Source: an uncultured Ruminococcus sp. (GTDB lineage Bacteria > Bacillota > Clostridia > Oscillospirales > Ruminococcaceae). From it: 39,833 nt of DNA. The DNA lies in the NCBI GenBank assembly GCA_900541495.1, contig UQKC01000017.1, positions 1-39,833 on the forward strand. The letters run 5' to 3'. Shown here one piece after another: positions 23,043-30,909 of this stretch (positions are counted from its first letter, which is position 1; each line of letters opens with the position of its first letter). The position numbers and the translations under genes were made by a program. The notes beneath the pieces were generated by a model. That model made no database searches, was not told the DNA's origin, and saw only the letters and a program-made list of their open reading frames with translations.

Positions 23043-24488
23043 TTACAGTGCCATTGCCTTTTCAAGCAGTTCGTTCTTCTTTTTCCAAAGCTTTGGAGAA
23101 AGGTCAACGTAGTATTTGTGCGGATACTCGAAACGCTTCAGCTCGTCCCAAAGCATATCGATCTGTTCTGCACAGAACTGCTTTATCTGCTCGGCGGACG
23201 GCGAAGTATATACGCACTTTCCGTTGTCGAATATGCGCTTCATAAGCTTTTCTGCGCGGAAGTTCGTTACCATTTTGCGCTTGTAGGTGTGCTCAGGGTC
23301 GAAGATCTCGTACGGTCTGCTCTCGTCTATGGTTTCATCTGCGCAGGTGAGAACATCTGCGATAGCCTTTCCGCTCGAACAGTCGTACAAACGCCATACC
23401 GTCTTGAAATCAGGGTTCGTTATCTTTGCAACGTTTTCCGAAACCTTTATCTTCGGAATGATCTCGCCGTCTTTCTCTACTGCGGCAAGCTTGTAAACTC
23501 CGCCGAAAACAGGCTCGGAGCGCGATGTGATAAGTCTTTCGCCAACGCCGAAGCTGTCAAGCTTTGCGCCCTGGAGCAAGAGGTCACGGATAATATATTC
23601 ATCAAGCGAATTTGAAGCTACTATCTTCACGTTCGGGAAACCCTCGTCATCGAGCATCTGACGCGCGCGCTTTGAAAGGTAGGTTATGTCGCCGCTGTCA
23701 ATACGTATTCCAGCAGGCTCTTCTCCCCTTGCGCGCATCTCTTTGAACACGGTTATAGCGTTCGGAACGCCCGATTTGAGGACGTTGTAAGTGTCAACGA
23801 GCAGAGTCGTTCCCTTTGGATAGCACTTCGCATAGGCACGGAAAGCTTCAAGCTCGCTGTCAAACATCTGTATCCACGAGTGAGCCATTGTGCCGAGTGC
23901 AGGCGTTCCCATAAGCTTGTCGGAGATCGTGCAGGCAGTTCCGCAGCAGCCGCCTATGTAAGCGGCTCTTGCGCCGTAAACAGCGCCGTCGAAGCCCTGC
24001 GCTCTTCTTGAGCCGAACTCCATAACGGGTCTGCCCTCTGCGGCACGGACGATACGGTTCGCCTTTGTTGCGATAAGGCTCTGATGGTTTATACAGATAA
24101 GAAGCATCGTTTCAACGAACTGCGCCTGAATTGCAGGACCTCTTACCGTTACAACGGGTTCATACGGGAAGATAGGCGTTCCCTCGGGAATTGCCCAAAC
24201 GTCGCAGCTGAATCTGAAATGGCGGAGATATTCGAGGAAATCCTCGGAGAAAATGCCCTTTCCGCGAAGATAATCGATATCGCTCTCGGAGAAGCTCAGA
24301 TTGCTGAGGTAGTCGATAGCCTGTTCAAGACCTGCCATTATCGCAAAGCCGCCGTTGTCGGGGATATTGCGGAAGAAAAGGTCAAAGTAAGATATAGTTT
24401 CGCCCATACCGTTTTCAAAGTAGCCGTTAGCCATTGTAAGCTCATAAAAATCGGTGAGCATAGTTAAATTTCTATCGTAATTTTCCAT
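23043..24488 (-). CDS. pncB: nicotinate phosphoribosyltransferase
   Basis: This 481-residue enzyme joins nicotinate to PRPP to give nicotinate mononucleotide in the Preiss-Handler NAD salvage route. Sequence support includes the N-terminal LTDFYELTMANGYF, FGSRRAQG (158-165), GTMAHSW with His203 (the residue autophosphorylated in the family), RIDSGD and ASNSLDEY. Length and order fit the Firmicutes type. An AAAAGGAG site lies 9 nt before the ATG. It directly follows the nicotinamidase-like gene by 26 bp, which would supply nicotinate from nicotinamide, so the two form a salvage pair. Confidence 0.96.
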   Translation of the reverse strand: MENYDRNLTMLTDFYELTMANGYFENGMGETISYFDLFFRNIPDNGGFAIMAGLEQAIDYLSNLSFSESDIDYLRGKGIFSEDFLEYLRHFRFSCDVWAIPEGTPIFPYEPVVTVRGPAIQAQFVETMLLICINHQSLIATKANRIVRAAEGRPVMEFGSRRAQGFDGAVYGARAAYIGGCCGTACTISDKLMGTPALGTMAHSWIQMFDSELEAFRAYAKCYPKGTTLLVDTYNVLKSGVPNAITVFKEMRARGEEPAGIRIDSGDITYLSKRARQMLDDEGFPNVKIVASNSLDEYIIRDLLLQGAKLDSFGVGERLITSRSEPVFGGVYKLAAVEKDGEIIPKIKVSENVAKITNPDFKTVWRLYDCSSGKAIADVLTCADETIDESRPYEIFDPEHTYKRKMVTNFRAEKLMKRIFDNGKCVYTSPSAEQIKQFCAEQIDMLWDELKRFEYPHKYYVDLSPKLWKKKNELLEKAMAL

Positions 24489-24514
24489 AGCAGTACTCCT
24501 TTTAGAGGTGACCT

Positions 24515-25183
24515 TTATTCAATTGCCGAAACGAAGCGAACGCCGCAGTCTTTCATCAGCTTGTAAGCCGCAAGGTTTGCGAATGCCGCATTATGGTAAG
24601 GCGCGTCGTAGGTTTCGACCGCATTTATCGGAACGATGATGTTCAGCGGCTTGTTTTCCTTGTTGAAAAGCGTTTTGAGCGAAAGGCAGAACTGAAGAAC
24701 GCATATATCCGTGCAGTCGCCGCAGACGATAAATGTATCAGCCTGCTTGTGTTCGTCAAGGAAAGCCTTGAAAGCTTCCTCGTGACAGCCGTTGGTCGAA
24801 TTCTTTTCGATGAGCGTATAGCCGCCAATGCTTTTCAGCTCGTCAACTATCTCGGATTCGCTCGTGCCTTTTACGCAGTGTTCGGGGAAAGAGGCGAACT
24901 CCGCACAGCCTTTTTCGTGGCAGTCAGCGAATGCAAAAGCGGCGATGCCTGCTTTTCCGCACTCGGAAAGGAGCTTTGCCGACGGTTCGATGATGCTTTC
25001 GATGCCGTCGGAATGCATTGCGCCCTCACGGATAAATCCGTTGATGATGTCAACGAGTGCAAGAACGGTCTTGTCCTTGTCGAAGTCGGAAAGCTTTGCG
25101 GCAGTGAGCGAATTTATCTCGTCCGCAAGCTCATTTGCATAAGCGGCGGCGGAAGAAACTTCGTTTTTATCGAATTTTTTCAT
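24515..25183 (-). CDS. nicotinamidase-like cysteine hydrolase, isochorismatase fold
   Basis: This 222-residue protein has the catalytic set of the family: Asp45 (VDIINGF), Lys127 (EKNSTNG) and Cys161 (GDCTDICV). It also has possible metal ligands, Asp87 and His89 (FADCHEKGC). Nicotinamidases hydrolyse nicotinamide to nicotinate, and the adjoining pncB gene supports that role. A leading region of about 35 residues before the core is longer than in short PncA proteins. The start at 25183 is set by AGGAG; the frame extends upstream through a hairpin to 25222. It could be given the symbol pncA if activity is shown. Confidence 0.85.
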   Translation of the reverse strand: MKKFDKNEVSSAAAYANELADEINSLTAAKLSDFDKDKTVLALVDIINGFIREGAMHSDGIESIIEPSAKLLSECGKAGIAAFAFADCHEKGCAEFASFPEHCVKGTSESEIVDELKSIGGYTLIEKNSTNGCHEEAFKAFLDEHKQADTFIVCGDCTDICVLQFCLSLKTLFNKENKPLNIIVPINAVETYDAPYHNAAFANLAAYKLMKDCGVRFVSAIE

Positions 25184-25203
25184 AAAAACAACTCCTATAA
25201 CGA

Positions 25204-25231
25204 AGCCGCACAGCTTTGGCAATGTGCGGCG
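25204..25231 (-). promoter_or_regulatory. stem-loop between coiled-coil and nicotinamidase-like genes
   Basis: CCGCACA and TGTGCGG pair around a 10-nt loop. No T-run follows on the minus strand, so strong termination is unlikely. It may tune expression within the run. Confidence 0.45.
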
Positions 25232-25240
25232 GAAAATTAC

Positions 25241-25711
25241 TTACTTCTTGACAGTTCCGTTCGTGGGAACATTTCGTACAGCCTGCTTGGTCTTGCGTAC
25301 ATCGGTGAGAGCCGCCTGAAGTGCGCTCTCCGACTGGGTGAGAATATCGTCAATGTACTTGTTTGCGGCGTTCTTTACGTCCTTTGCGCGAGCCTGAGCC
25401 TGATTGAGTATCTCAACAGCCTGAGCCTTGGCAGCCTTGGTTATCTCGTCATTGGAAACGATGACCTTTGCGCGTTCCTCAGCCTTGCGGACGATCTGTT
25501 CAGCTTCCTTGTTCGCAACGTTCACGATATCTTTTCTGTCGCTGACAATGTTTCTCGCGTTGCGTATCTCGTCGGGGAGGTTAAGACGGATATCGTTTAT
25601 ACATCCTCTCATTTTTTCAACATCGATAGCTCCCTTTTTGCTGCTGAACGGGATAGTTCCCGCATCATCGAGCATATCGTCCATCATATCAAGAATTTCG
25701 TCAATAATCAT
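25241..25711 (-). CDS. coiled-coil protein resembling ATP synthase b-subunit / DivIVA-like stalks
   Basis: This 156-residue soluble protein has no membrane helix. An acidic N terminus (MIIDEILDMMDDMLDDAG) is followed by a segment with PFSSKKGAIDVEKM, then a long Ala/Lys/Glu/Gln-rich helix (about 60-145) of coiled-coil character with NKEAEQIVRKAEERAK. Such proteins are often annotated as ATPases because of similarity to F-type b subunits, but no nucleotide-binding motif is present. It sits between coaD and the nicotinamidase-like gene on one strand. A scaffold or division-site role would fit the shape but is not shown. Confidence 0.7.
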   Translation of the reverse strand: MIIDEILDMMDDMLDDAGTIPFSSKKGAIDVEKMRGCINDIRLNLPDEIRNARNIVSDRKDIVNVANKEAEQIVRKAEERAKVIVSNDEITKAAKAQAVEILNQAQARAKDVKNAANKYIDDILTQSESALQAALTDVRKTKQAVRNVPTNGTVKK

Positions 25712-25762
25712 TTTCTTTTTCCTTTCCGAATGATCTCAAATGGGGTCTGACCGCAGATGATA

Positions 25763-26275
25763 TCACTCATGCTGTAATTTTTTCGGAACAAGCCGTTCGG
25801 TAATGTCTTTTAAGATACATTCGGGGACGAAGTGGCTTATATCGCCGCCGAATGACGCTATCTGCTTTACAACGCTTGAAGAAAGATACATATTCTCCGA
25901 GCTTGTCGTGAGGAAGACGGTTTCCGCCTCGTCATAAAGCATCTTGTTTGCAAGCGCCATCTGAAATTCGTACTCAAAGTCGGAAACGGCGCGCAGACCC
26001 TTTATAATTGCTATCGCACCGACCTGCTTTATGTAATCCACAAGCAGTCCGTCCCATATATCGACAACGACATTTTCAAGATCAAGTCCGTCAACGACCT
26101 TCGTGATAAGCTTTACTCGCTCAACGGAAGAGAACGAGGGGCTTTTTACGGCATTGACCGAAACGAGAACTATCACCTTGTCGAAAAGGCGTGACGCTCT
26201 GCGGACAATATCTGTATGACCGTTCGTTACGGGGTCAAAGCTTCCCGGATAAACGGCGATCCTTGGTTTACTCAT
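25763..26275 (-). CDS. coaD: phosphopantetheine adenylyltransferase
   Basis: This 170-residue enzyme catalyses the penultimate step of CoA synthesis, transfer of AMP to 4'-phosphopantetheine. The nucleotidyltransferase motif is PGSFDPVTNGH, with Thr17 and His20. Lys44 lies in NAVKSPSF, the IKGLRAVSDFEYE segment follows, and the C-terminal SSSVVK replaces the usual SSSxVR. Length is normal. It follows rsmD by 26 bp, a conserved pairing in Firmicutes. A GAGATG-type site precedes the ATG. Confidence 0.96.
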   Translation of the reverse strand: MSKPRIAVYPGSFDPVTNGHTDIVRRASRLFDKVIVLVSVNAVKSPSFSSVERVKLITKVVDGLDLENVVVDIWDGLLVDYIKQVGAIAIIKGLRAVSDFEYEFQMALANKMLYDEAETVFLTTSSENMYLSSSVVKQIASFGGDISHFVPECILKDITERLVPKKLQHE

Positions 26276-26301
26276 AATTTTTCATCTCCATAGAGATAGG
26301 T

Positions 26302-26856
26302 TTATTCGGCATCATCGCCGAAAGGAGTAACGAAAACCGTCACTTCGATCTTTCCGTACTTGTAGGTGCGCTTTTTGATAAGTGCGCCGTAGCTTTCGGG
26401 AAGAACAAGACCGGTTTCGTGTTCGCAGACGATTATGCCGCGGTCGGACATCTTCTCCGCAAGCAGAGGAAGCGCCTTTTCAAGTATGCCCTTATTATAC
26501 GGCGGATCGAGGAACGCAAGGTCAAATTTCTTGCGGCAGGTGCGAAGATAACCGATGCTCTCCGTGTTGAGAATATCGGCGAGATCTGCAAAGCCGCAGG
26601 TCTTGACGTTCTCGGTCACAACCTTTATCGAAGTGCGCGATTCGTCAACGAATGTACAGCGCTTTGCACCTCTTGAAAGCGCCTCAATGCCGAGCTGACC
26701 CGAGCCTGCAAAGAGGTCGAGTATCTCCGAGCCGTTTATATCAAACTGAACGATAGAAAAAATAGCTTCCTTTACCTTGTCGGTTGTCGGGCGAACATCG
26801 CTGCCCTCAAGTGTCTGGAGCTTTCTTCCACGTGCTGAACCTGTAATTACTCTCAT
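26302..26856 (-). CDS. rsmD: 16S rRNA (guanine966-N2)-methyltransferase
   Basis: This 184-residue SAM-dependent enzyme methylates G966 of 16S rRNA. It starts MRVITGSARGRKL with the RPTTDKVKEAIFSI segment typical of RsmD. It has the SAM-binding DLFAGSGQLGIEALSRGA and the catalytic NPPY-type motif as DPPY. It is first in the run rsmD-coaD-coiled coil-nicotinamidase-like-pncB. A promoter lies at 26899-26927, divergent from the GntR operon. Confidence 0.95.
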   Translation of the reverse strand: MRVITGSARGRKLQTLEGSDVRPTTDKVKEAIFSIVQFDINGSEILDLFAGSGQLGIEALSRGAKRCTFVDESRTSIKVVTENVKTCGFADLADILNTESIGYLRTCRKKFDLAFLDPPYNKGILEKALPLLAEKMSDRGIIVCEHETGLVLPESYGALIKKRTYKYGKIEVTVFVTPFGDDAE

Positions 26857-26898
26857 AAAACTTTCCTTTTCGATGTTTGTTTATGTTTATTCTTTTAT

Positions 26899-26927
26899 AT
26901 TATAACTCAAAATGCGCCGAATGTCTA
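26899..26927 (-). promoter_or_regulatory. sigma-A promoter of the rsmD run
   Basis: On the minus strand TAGACA (26927-26922), a 17-nt spacer and a perfect TATAAT (26904-26899), 42 bp upstream of rsmD. Confidence 0.6.
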
Positions 26928-26987
26928 TACAAAATTTCATTTTTTTGCTGTGAAAACACCGCTTGCCAAAAAAATTTACAAAACCCC

Positions 26988-27016
26988 TTGACAAAGCACA
27001 TAAACGGTGCTATAGT
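26988..27016 (+). promoter_or_regulatory. sigma-A promoter of the GntR/ABC operon
   Basis: TTGACA (26988-26993), a 17-nt spacer and TATAGT (27011-27016). Transcription would start near 27023, so any start codon must be downstream of that. Confidence 0.65.
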
Positions 27017-27049
27017 GTGTATATAGTGATATATACAGTATATACACAC
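27015..27049 (+). promoter_or_regulatory. probable operator for the YtrA/GntR-type regulator
   Basis: GTGTGTATATA (27015-27025) and TATATACACAC (27039-27049) form a perfect 11-bp inverted repeat. Within it GTATATA and TATATAC (27019-27036) form a second one around GTGA. It overlaps the -10 element and the start of transcription, as expected for an autorepressor that binds as a dimer. Confidence 0.65.
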
Positions 27050-27064
27050 CTTGGAGGTGATATT

Positions 27065-27439
27065 ATCAAAATAACGCTGAACAACACGAGCGACAAACCG
27101 ATGTATGAGCAGATAAAGGAAGCCGTCCGAAACGCCATTCTGAGCGGAGAGCTTTCGGAAAACACACTCCTCCCGAGCGTCCGACAGCTTGCGGCCGACC
27201 TTAACGTAAGCGCGATAACGACCAAGCGCGCCTACTCCGACCTCGAACACGAGGGGCTTATCTACACCTCATCGGGAAAGGGTACATTCGTAAAATCGCC
27301 CGATAAAAATATGATAATGGAGCAGTACCGTCAGCGGCGGCTCGCAGAATTTTCGCAGAGCGCCGAAAAGCTTCTCAGCGAGGGTTTCACCGAGGAAGAA
27401 CTTATTGAAGCAATAAAAACGATCAGTGAAAGGAAATGA
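27065..27439 (+). CDS. YtrA-type GntR transcriptional regulator with AUC start
   Basis: This is a regulator of about 124 residues. The winged-helix domain spans residues ~8-75 (KPMYEQIKEAVRNAILSGEL, LLPSVRQLAADLNVSAIT, GKGTFVKSP). A short helical tail ending in EAIKTISERK replaces a ligand domain, as in the YtrA subfamily that controls ABC transporter operons. No ATG, GTG or TTG lies at the proper place. GGAGGTG (27053-27059) is followed by ATT (27062) and ATC (27065); the ATC stands where family members have ATG and has the usual 7-nt spacing. It overlaps or abuts the ABC ATPase gene downstream, and its operator overlaps its own promoter. Confidence 0.8.
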   Translation: MKITLNNTSDKPMYEQIKEAVRNAILSGELSENTLLPSVRQLAADLNVSAITTKRAYSDLEHEGLIYTSSGKGTFVKSPDKNMIMEQYRQRRLAEFSQSAEKLLSEGFTEEELIEAIKTISERK

Positions 27440-27444
27440 CTTCT

Positions 27445-28308
27445 ATGGACAACTTGAACATACTCGAAATACGCGATTTAAGGAAAAGCTTTGCAGACAA
27501 TTTTATAATAGATATCCCCGAGCTTGATATCCCATCGGGCGCAATAGTCGGAATGATAGGCGAAAACGGCGCAGGCAAGACCTCCGTCCTACGCCTTATA
27601 ATGAACATCTACGGCAGAGAAAGCGGCAGTATAAAAGGCTTCGGCGGCATTGACAATGTTTCAGACGAGGCAAGGTTCAAGAACCTTGTCGGCTTCGTCC
27701 CCGATGAAGACTATCTGAACATCGCCTTAACGCCCGAAAAAACGGCAAAGGCATTTGCGGCAGTGTTCGACAAATGGGACAGCGGCGTTTTCTCAAAGTA
27801 TGTGAAAATGTGGCAGATCGACACGAAAAAGAAATGCGGCACACTTTCCAAAGGCACGAAAACAAAGGTGATGCTTGCCCTCGCACTTGCGCACGACCCG
27901 AAGCTTCTTATTCTTGACGAACCGACGGCAGGACTTGACCCTGCGGCAAGGCTGGAGATACTTGATATTCTCCGCGAATTCGTTTCGGACGGCGAGCGTT
28001 CCGTCATATTCTCAACGCACATCACGGGCGACCTTGACAAGACGGCTGACTACATCGCAATGATGATAGACGGAAAGCTGAACGAGATGCTCTCCGCCGA
28101 TAAAGCGCAGGAAAAATACGCCGTAGTTTCGGGCGAAAGACCTGCTCCGACGAGATATCTTATCGGGGAAAAGGAAACCTCACTCGGCTATGAAGCACTC
28201 GTCCTCCGAAAGGATATCCCCTCGCTCGGCAATGTCAGCGTCCGCACACCGAATTATGAGGATATCCTTGTGCATACGATACTCCAAAACCGTGAGAACC
28301 GAAAGTAA
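27445..28308 (+). CDS. ABC transporter ATP-binding protein of a YtrB-like system
   Basis: This 287-residue ATPase has the Walker A motif GENGAGKTS (39-47), the signature-like LSKGTKTKVMLALALAH, and Walker B LLILDEPTAGLDP with a following STH switch histidine. The signature departs from LSGGQ, as in the YtrB/BcrA-like group. It would power export through the two membrane proteins encoded next. An ATG at 27436 overlaps the regulator's stop, but the spacing from AAAGGA favours 27445. Related operons respond to cell-wall-active compounds, which is inference here. Confidence 0.92.
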   Translation: MDNLNILEIRDLRKSFADNFIIDIPELDIPSGAIVGMIGENGAGKTSVLRLIMNIYGRESGSIKGFGGIDNVSDEARFKNLVGFVPDEDYLNIALTPEKTAKAFAAVFDKWDSGVFSKYVKMWQIDTKKKCGTLSKGTKTKVMLALALAHDPKLLILDEPTAGLDPAARLEILDILREFVSDGERSVIFSTHITGDLDKTADYIAMMIDGKLNEMLSADKAQEKYAVVSGERPAPTRYLIGEKETSLGYEALVLRKDIPSLGNVSVRTPNYEDILVHTILQNRENRK

Positions 28309-28318
28309 GGTGACATTT

Positions 28319-29068
28319 ATGAAATACTTAAAAGCAACCATAACCGCTTATCAAAGAACGGGTATGAACACCATTCATTATATGATGAATGTGTTTTCGG
28401 TCATCGGTCTGATACTGATTATATTCTGCGCTTTCAGCCGTTCCGATAATGCCGCTCATACAATGATGATCTCTATCGGACTTATCGGAATGACCGCTTT
28501 CTACTCACGCACGGAAGCGGTAAACAGATACGGAATTTTTTTCGGCAGCAAAAAATTTGAGTCAAGGGGTCTTATTGTTTTTGACGAACGCCCGCAGAGA
28601 ACACTTCAGCTTATGCCCTTTTCCCGTGAGGACGCAGTGCGCTCGTTCATAAATTTCGAGCGTTTTACGAATGCGCTCATCATCATTGCGGCAATTGTTT
28701 TTGCAGTAAAAGCATTTACACTTACCCTGTATACATCCGGTGTGATCGTTGGAAGTATATTATTTATAGTTTCAACGGCAGGATTTTATGTGTATGAAAA
28801 GGCTTTGCTGACATACGATATAAATATTTTAACGAACAGGCACAGCCTCAATACAGCATTTTATACATTGTTCTTTATAAATGTACTGTGGGGCGAAAAG
28901 CTTGCCAAAATTGAATTTGGTATGCCAGTTCTTTCCGTAATATTTGCGGTATTGACATTGGTTTCGTGCATTATATTCATCATCGGCTCGGAAAAGGTAC
29001 ACAAACAGCTCATAGCCGACTGCGGCAGCCGTTCATTCACGGGCGAGCCTATCGGGGGTGTGGAGTGA
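28319..29068 (+). CDS. membrane subunit 1 of the YtrA-type ABC operon
   Basis: This 249-residue protein has about six predicted helices, beginning near residue 20 (HYMMNVFSVIGLILIIF). It has no recognised enzymatic motif. Its position after the ATPase and its size fit an ABC-2-type or similar permease component. The ATG at 28319 follows an AAGG site. The longer open frame from 28190 overlaps the ATPase and is not used. The stop overlaps the next start (TGATG), so translation is coupled. Confidence 0.78.
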   Translation: MKYLKATITAYQRTGMNTIHYMMNVFSVIGLILIIFCAFSRSDNAAHTMMISIGLIGMTAFYSRTEAVNRYGIFFGSKKFESRGLIVFDERPQRTLQLMPFSREDAVRSFINFERFTNALIIIAAIVFAVKAFTLTLYTSGVIVGSILFIVSTAGFYVYEKALLTYDINILTNRHSLNTAFYTLFFINVLWGEKLAKIEFGMPVLSVIFAVLTLVSCIIFIIGSEKVHKQLIADCGSRSFTGEPIGGVE

Positions 29069-29763
29069 TGAAAAAATATTATTCCGAGGTTTTTAACGGA
29101 ACTACAATAGTGCTTCTTACGGCACTTGACATTGTATTCCCGATACTGTCAATAGTTTACAGCTACAATTTCAACAGTCTTATCTGGTTATCCGCTGTTT
29201 TCGCTAATCATTTGGTGCTTTGCTCGTTCCTGACTCTGATATTCGGCTTTATCGGACCTTTGCCTTACCGCAAAAAGAGTATGGAAAGCTCTGCGCAGAT
29301 GTATAATTCAACAAACGGCAATCCGACCTGCTTTTTTATGAACTGCGTTATCCCCGCAAAGCGCAAAGAGCTTCTCGACCTGCCCGTAAAGCTTCTGCTG
29401 ACAGCATCGGCGGCACACTGCATTTCAACACTCGTGCTTTCGCTTATGTCGGGCGAAGAAATGGCAAGAATAAGCACGGCGGCGGTCATTATCGATGCTC
29501 TTGTCATTATTTCCGCTCCGCTGTGCAATATGGCATCAAAGAAGAGATACTCCGTCATAGGCGCTGTTATGGTCGTTTTTGCAGGTGTTTTGATACTTGG
29601 TACTGTTTTTCAGGAAATACTCGGCTATACTTCGGTTCTGCCGATACTTCCCCTGCCGATAAGAATTGCAATCTCTGTAATAGCATTTTTGAGCAATGTC
29701 CTCTTTTTCCGCTCGACCGTCTACAAAGGCGAGTTTGCGAGGAACGGGGAGAAAATTTCCTAA
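29068..29763 (+). CDS. membrane subunit 2 of the YtrA-type ABC operon
   Basis: This 231-residue protein has about six hydrophobic segments. A soluble loop (~60-100) carries PYRKKSMESSAQMYNSTNG. It is a probable partner of the preceding membrane protein in one transporter. GGAG sits in the end of the upstream gene, 4 nt before ATG. A MITE-like element starts at the last base of its stop codon. The transported compound is unknown. Confidence 0.75.
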   Translation: MKKYYSEVFNGTTIVLLTALDIVFPILSIVYSYNFNSLIWLSAVFANHLVLCSFLTLIFGFIGPLPYRKKSMESSAQMYNSTNGNPTCFFMNCVIPAKRKELLDLPVKLLLTASAAHCISTLVLSLMSGEEMARISTAAVIIDALVIISAPLCNMASKKRYSVIGAVMVVFAGVLILGTVFQEILGYTSVLPILPLPIRIAISVIAFLSNVLFFRSTVYKGEFARNGEKIS

Positions 29764-29925
29764 GAACCTGTCTTCATAAGAAATGTATGCGGATTTTCGA
29801 GCATAATTTTGTTGCAGACAAGGCAAAAATCCGCAGGCGTGCTGCCGCACGGCAAGGATTTTTAACGCAGTATGCAGCAAAATTTGCCGAAAAGACGTGT
29901 ACATATGCTTATGAAGACAGGTTCT
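29763..29925 (-). mobile_element. 163-bp MITE-like element, copy 3 (reverse)
   Basis: Read on the minus strand this differs from the other two copies by one base only (T for C in GCATATGTACACG). Both 18-bp ends are intact. It lies exactly between convergent genes, the second ABC membrane subunit and the NlpC/P60-like gene, and may serve as their shared terminator. Confidence 0.88.
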
Positions 29926-29930
29926 AAGCT

Positions 29931-30740
29931 CTACGACCTGCCGAAGCTTTGAACGGTTTCGAGCAGGTCGCTTTCGGATATGTCCTTCGGCGTTACAATA
30001 AGCCCCTTGTCGGAATCAATATCATATCCGTAATAAGCGTAAGCAAGCCATACAAGGTGGGCGCACTGCGTTCCTGCGATGTTCTCACGGTCGGAATATT
30101 TCGGCGAAAAAACGCCCGTCAGCAGGCGGTACGGCTTTTCGCAGAGAAGCTCTTTCGCCGTGTCTGCGATATCGGAGCGAAGCTGTGCATCTGCGCCCTT
30201 TAACCTCAGGACAAGGAAGTTCGGATAGTGCCGCCACTTTTCAATGTTCTGTATGCAGGTCTTTTCACCGATAACGACAGCTTCGAGCGTTTCGCCGTTC
30301 TCCGCATCGGTGACAATGGCAGCGTGACCGTTCCTCCACGAGAACACGCTTGATGAATGTGTGATAAGAATATCCCCTTTTTCGATAAAATCGAGCGAAA
30401 CATTCGGGTACTCGACATATTCCTCGCGCGAAATAACAGAATTGGTGAATTCGATATAGTCCACCTCGGCAAAATACTGCTCCTGATATCTTTGGAGCGC
30501 TGATAGGTCGGAAAGCTTTTCTATGGCGGCTTTTCCGAGTCCCGTTTGCGAAAAAATAAGCTCGAAGTCGCTCTCGGTGAGCGTTTCGGGCGTTTTCCGT
30601 TCGATATTTTCAAGACTTATCCGCTCGGCTTCAGGGTAAACGTGCGCCATAGGCTCGATATAGAGCAATGAAGAGGAATACATTGCCAGCACGAGGCATA
30701 TCCATAGCAGCCAAAGCGTTATTTTTCTTCCGTTTTTCAT
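29931..30740 (-). CDS. membrane-anchored NlpC/P60-like (YiiX-type) cysteine hydrolase
   Basis: This 269-residue protein has one N-terminal membrane helix (residues ~7-27). The extracytoplasmic part shows a permuted NlpC/P60 layout: His139 in NGHAAIVTD comes before Cys226 in GTQCAHLVW. Proteins of this YiiX/YebB type hydrolyse amide or thioester bonds in peptidoglycan peptides or lipids, and the target here is unknown. It follows glgA on the same strand but after a strong hairpin, so it may be separately expressed. A GAGA site precedes the ATG. Confidence 0.75.
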   Translation of the reverse strand: MKNGRKITLWLLWICLVLAMYSSSLLYIEPMAHVYPEAERISLENIERKTPETLTESDFELIFSQTGLGKAAIEKLSDLSALQRYQEQYFAEVDYIEFTNSVISREEYVEYPNVSLDFIEKGDILITHSSSVFSWRNGHAAIVTDAENGETLEAVVIGEKTCIQNIEKWRHYPNFLVLRLKGADAQLRSDIADTAKELLCEKPYRLLTGVFSPKYSDRENIAGTQCAHLVWLAYAYYGYDIDSDKGLIVTPKDISESDLLETVQSFGRS

Positions 30741-30805
30741 TATGGTTATCTCATTTGCGGTTTATTTGTGATTATTATGTCCGTGTTGAGATTTTTTATA
30801 AATGA

Positions 30806-30877
30806 AAAAGGCGCAATTCACACAAAAGGTTAAACGAATCAAGTTTTGTAAACCTTTAAATGTAAATTGCGCCTTTT
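30806..30877 (-). terminator. GGCGCAATT hairpin element copy 2, terminator after glgA
   Basis: AAAAGGCGCAATT and AATTGCGCCTTTT pair perfectly, with partial pairing inside. A- and T-runs flank both sides. The element matches 9222-9300 at its ends and in the AGGTTTACG-like interior. On the minus strand it lies 33 bp after the glgA stop and should terminate the glycogen operon. Confidence 0.75.
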
Positions 30878-30909
30878 ATTTGCTAATAATTACGCATTAC
30901 GCATTAAAA

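Noticed and set aside
24497..24514. TTTTAGAGGTGACC between the nicotinamidase-like gene and pncB as another copy of the IS-end motif
   Set aside because: The match is only 14 bases and the site is also the ribosome binding region of pncB in a 26-bp gap, so chance similarity is more likely.
24593..25750. 385-residue open frame on the plus strand
   Set aside because: It is antisense to the nicotinamidase-like and coiled-coil genes, both well supported. It has no start signals.
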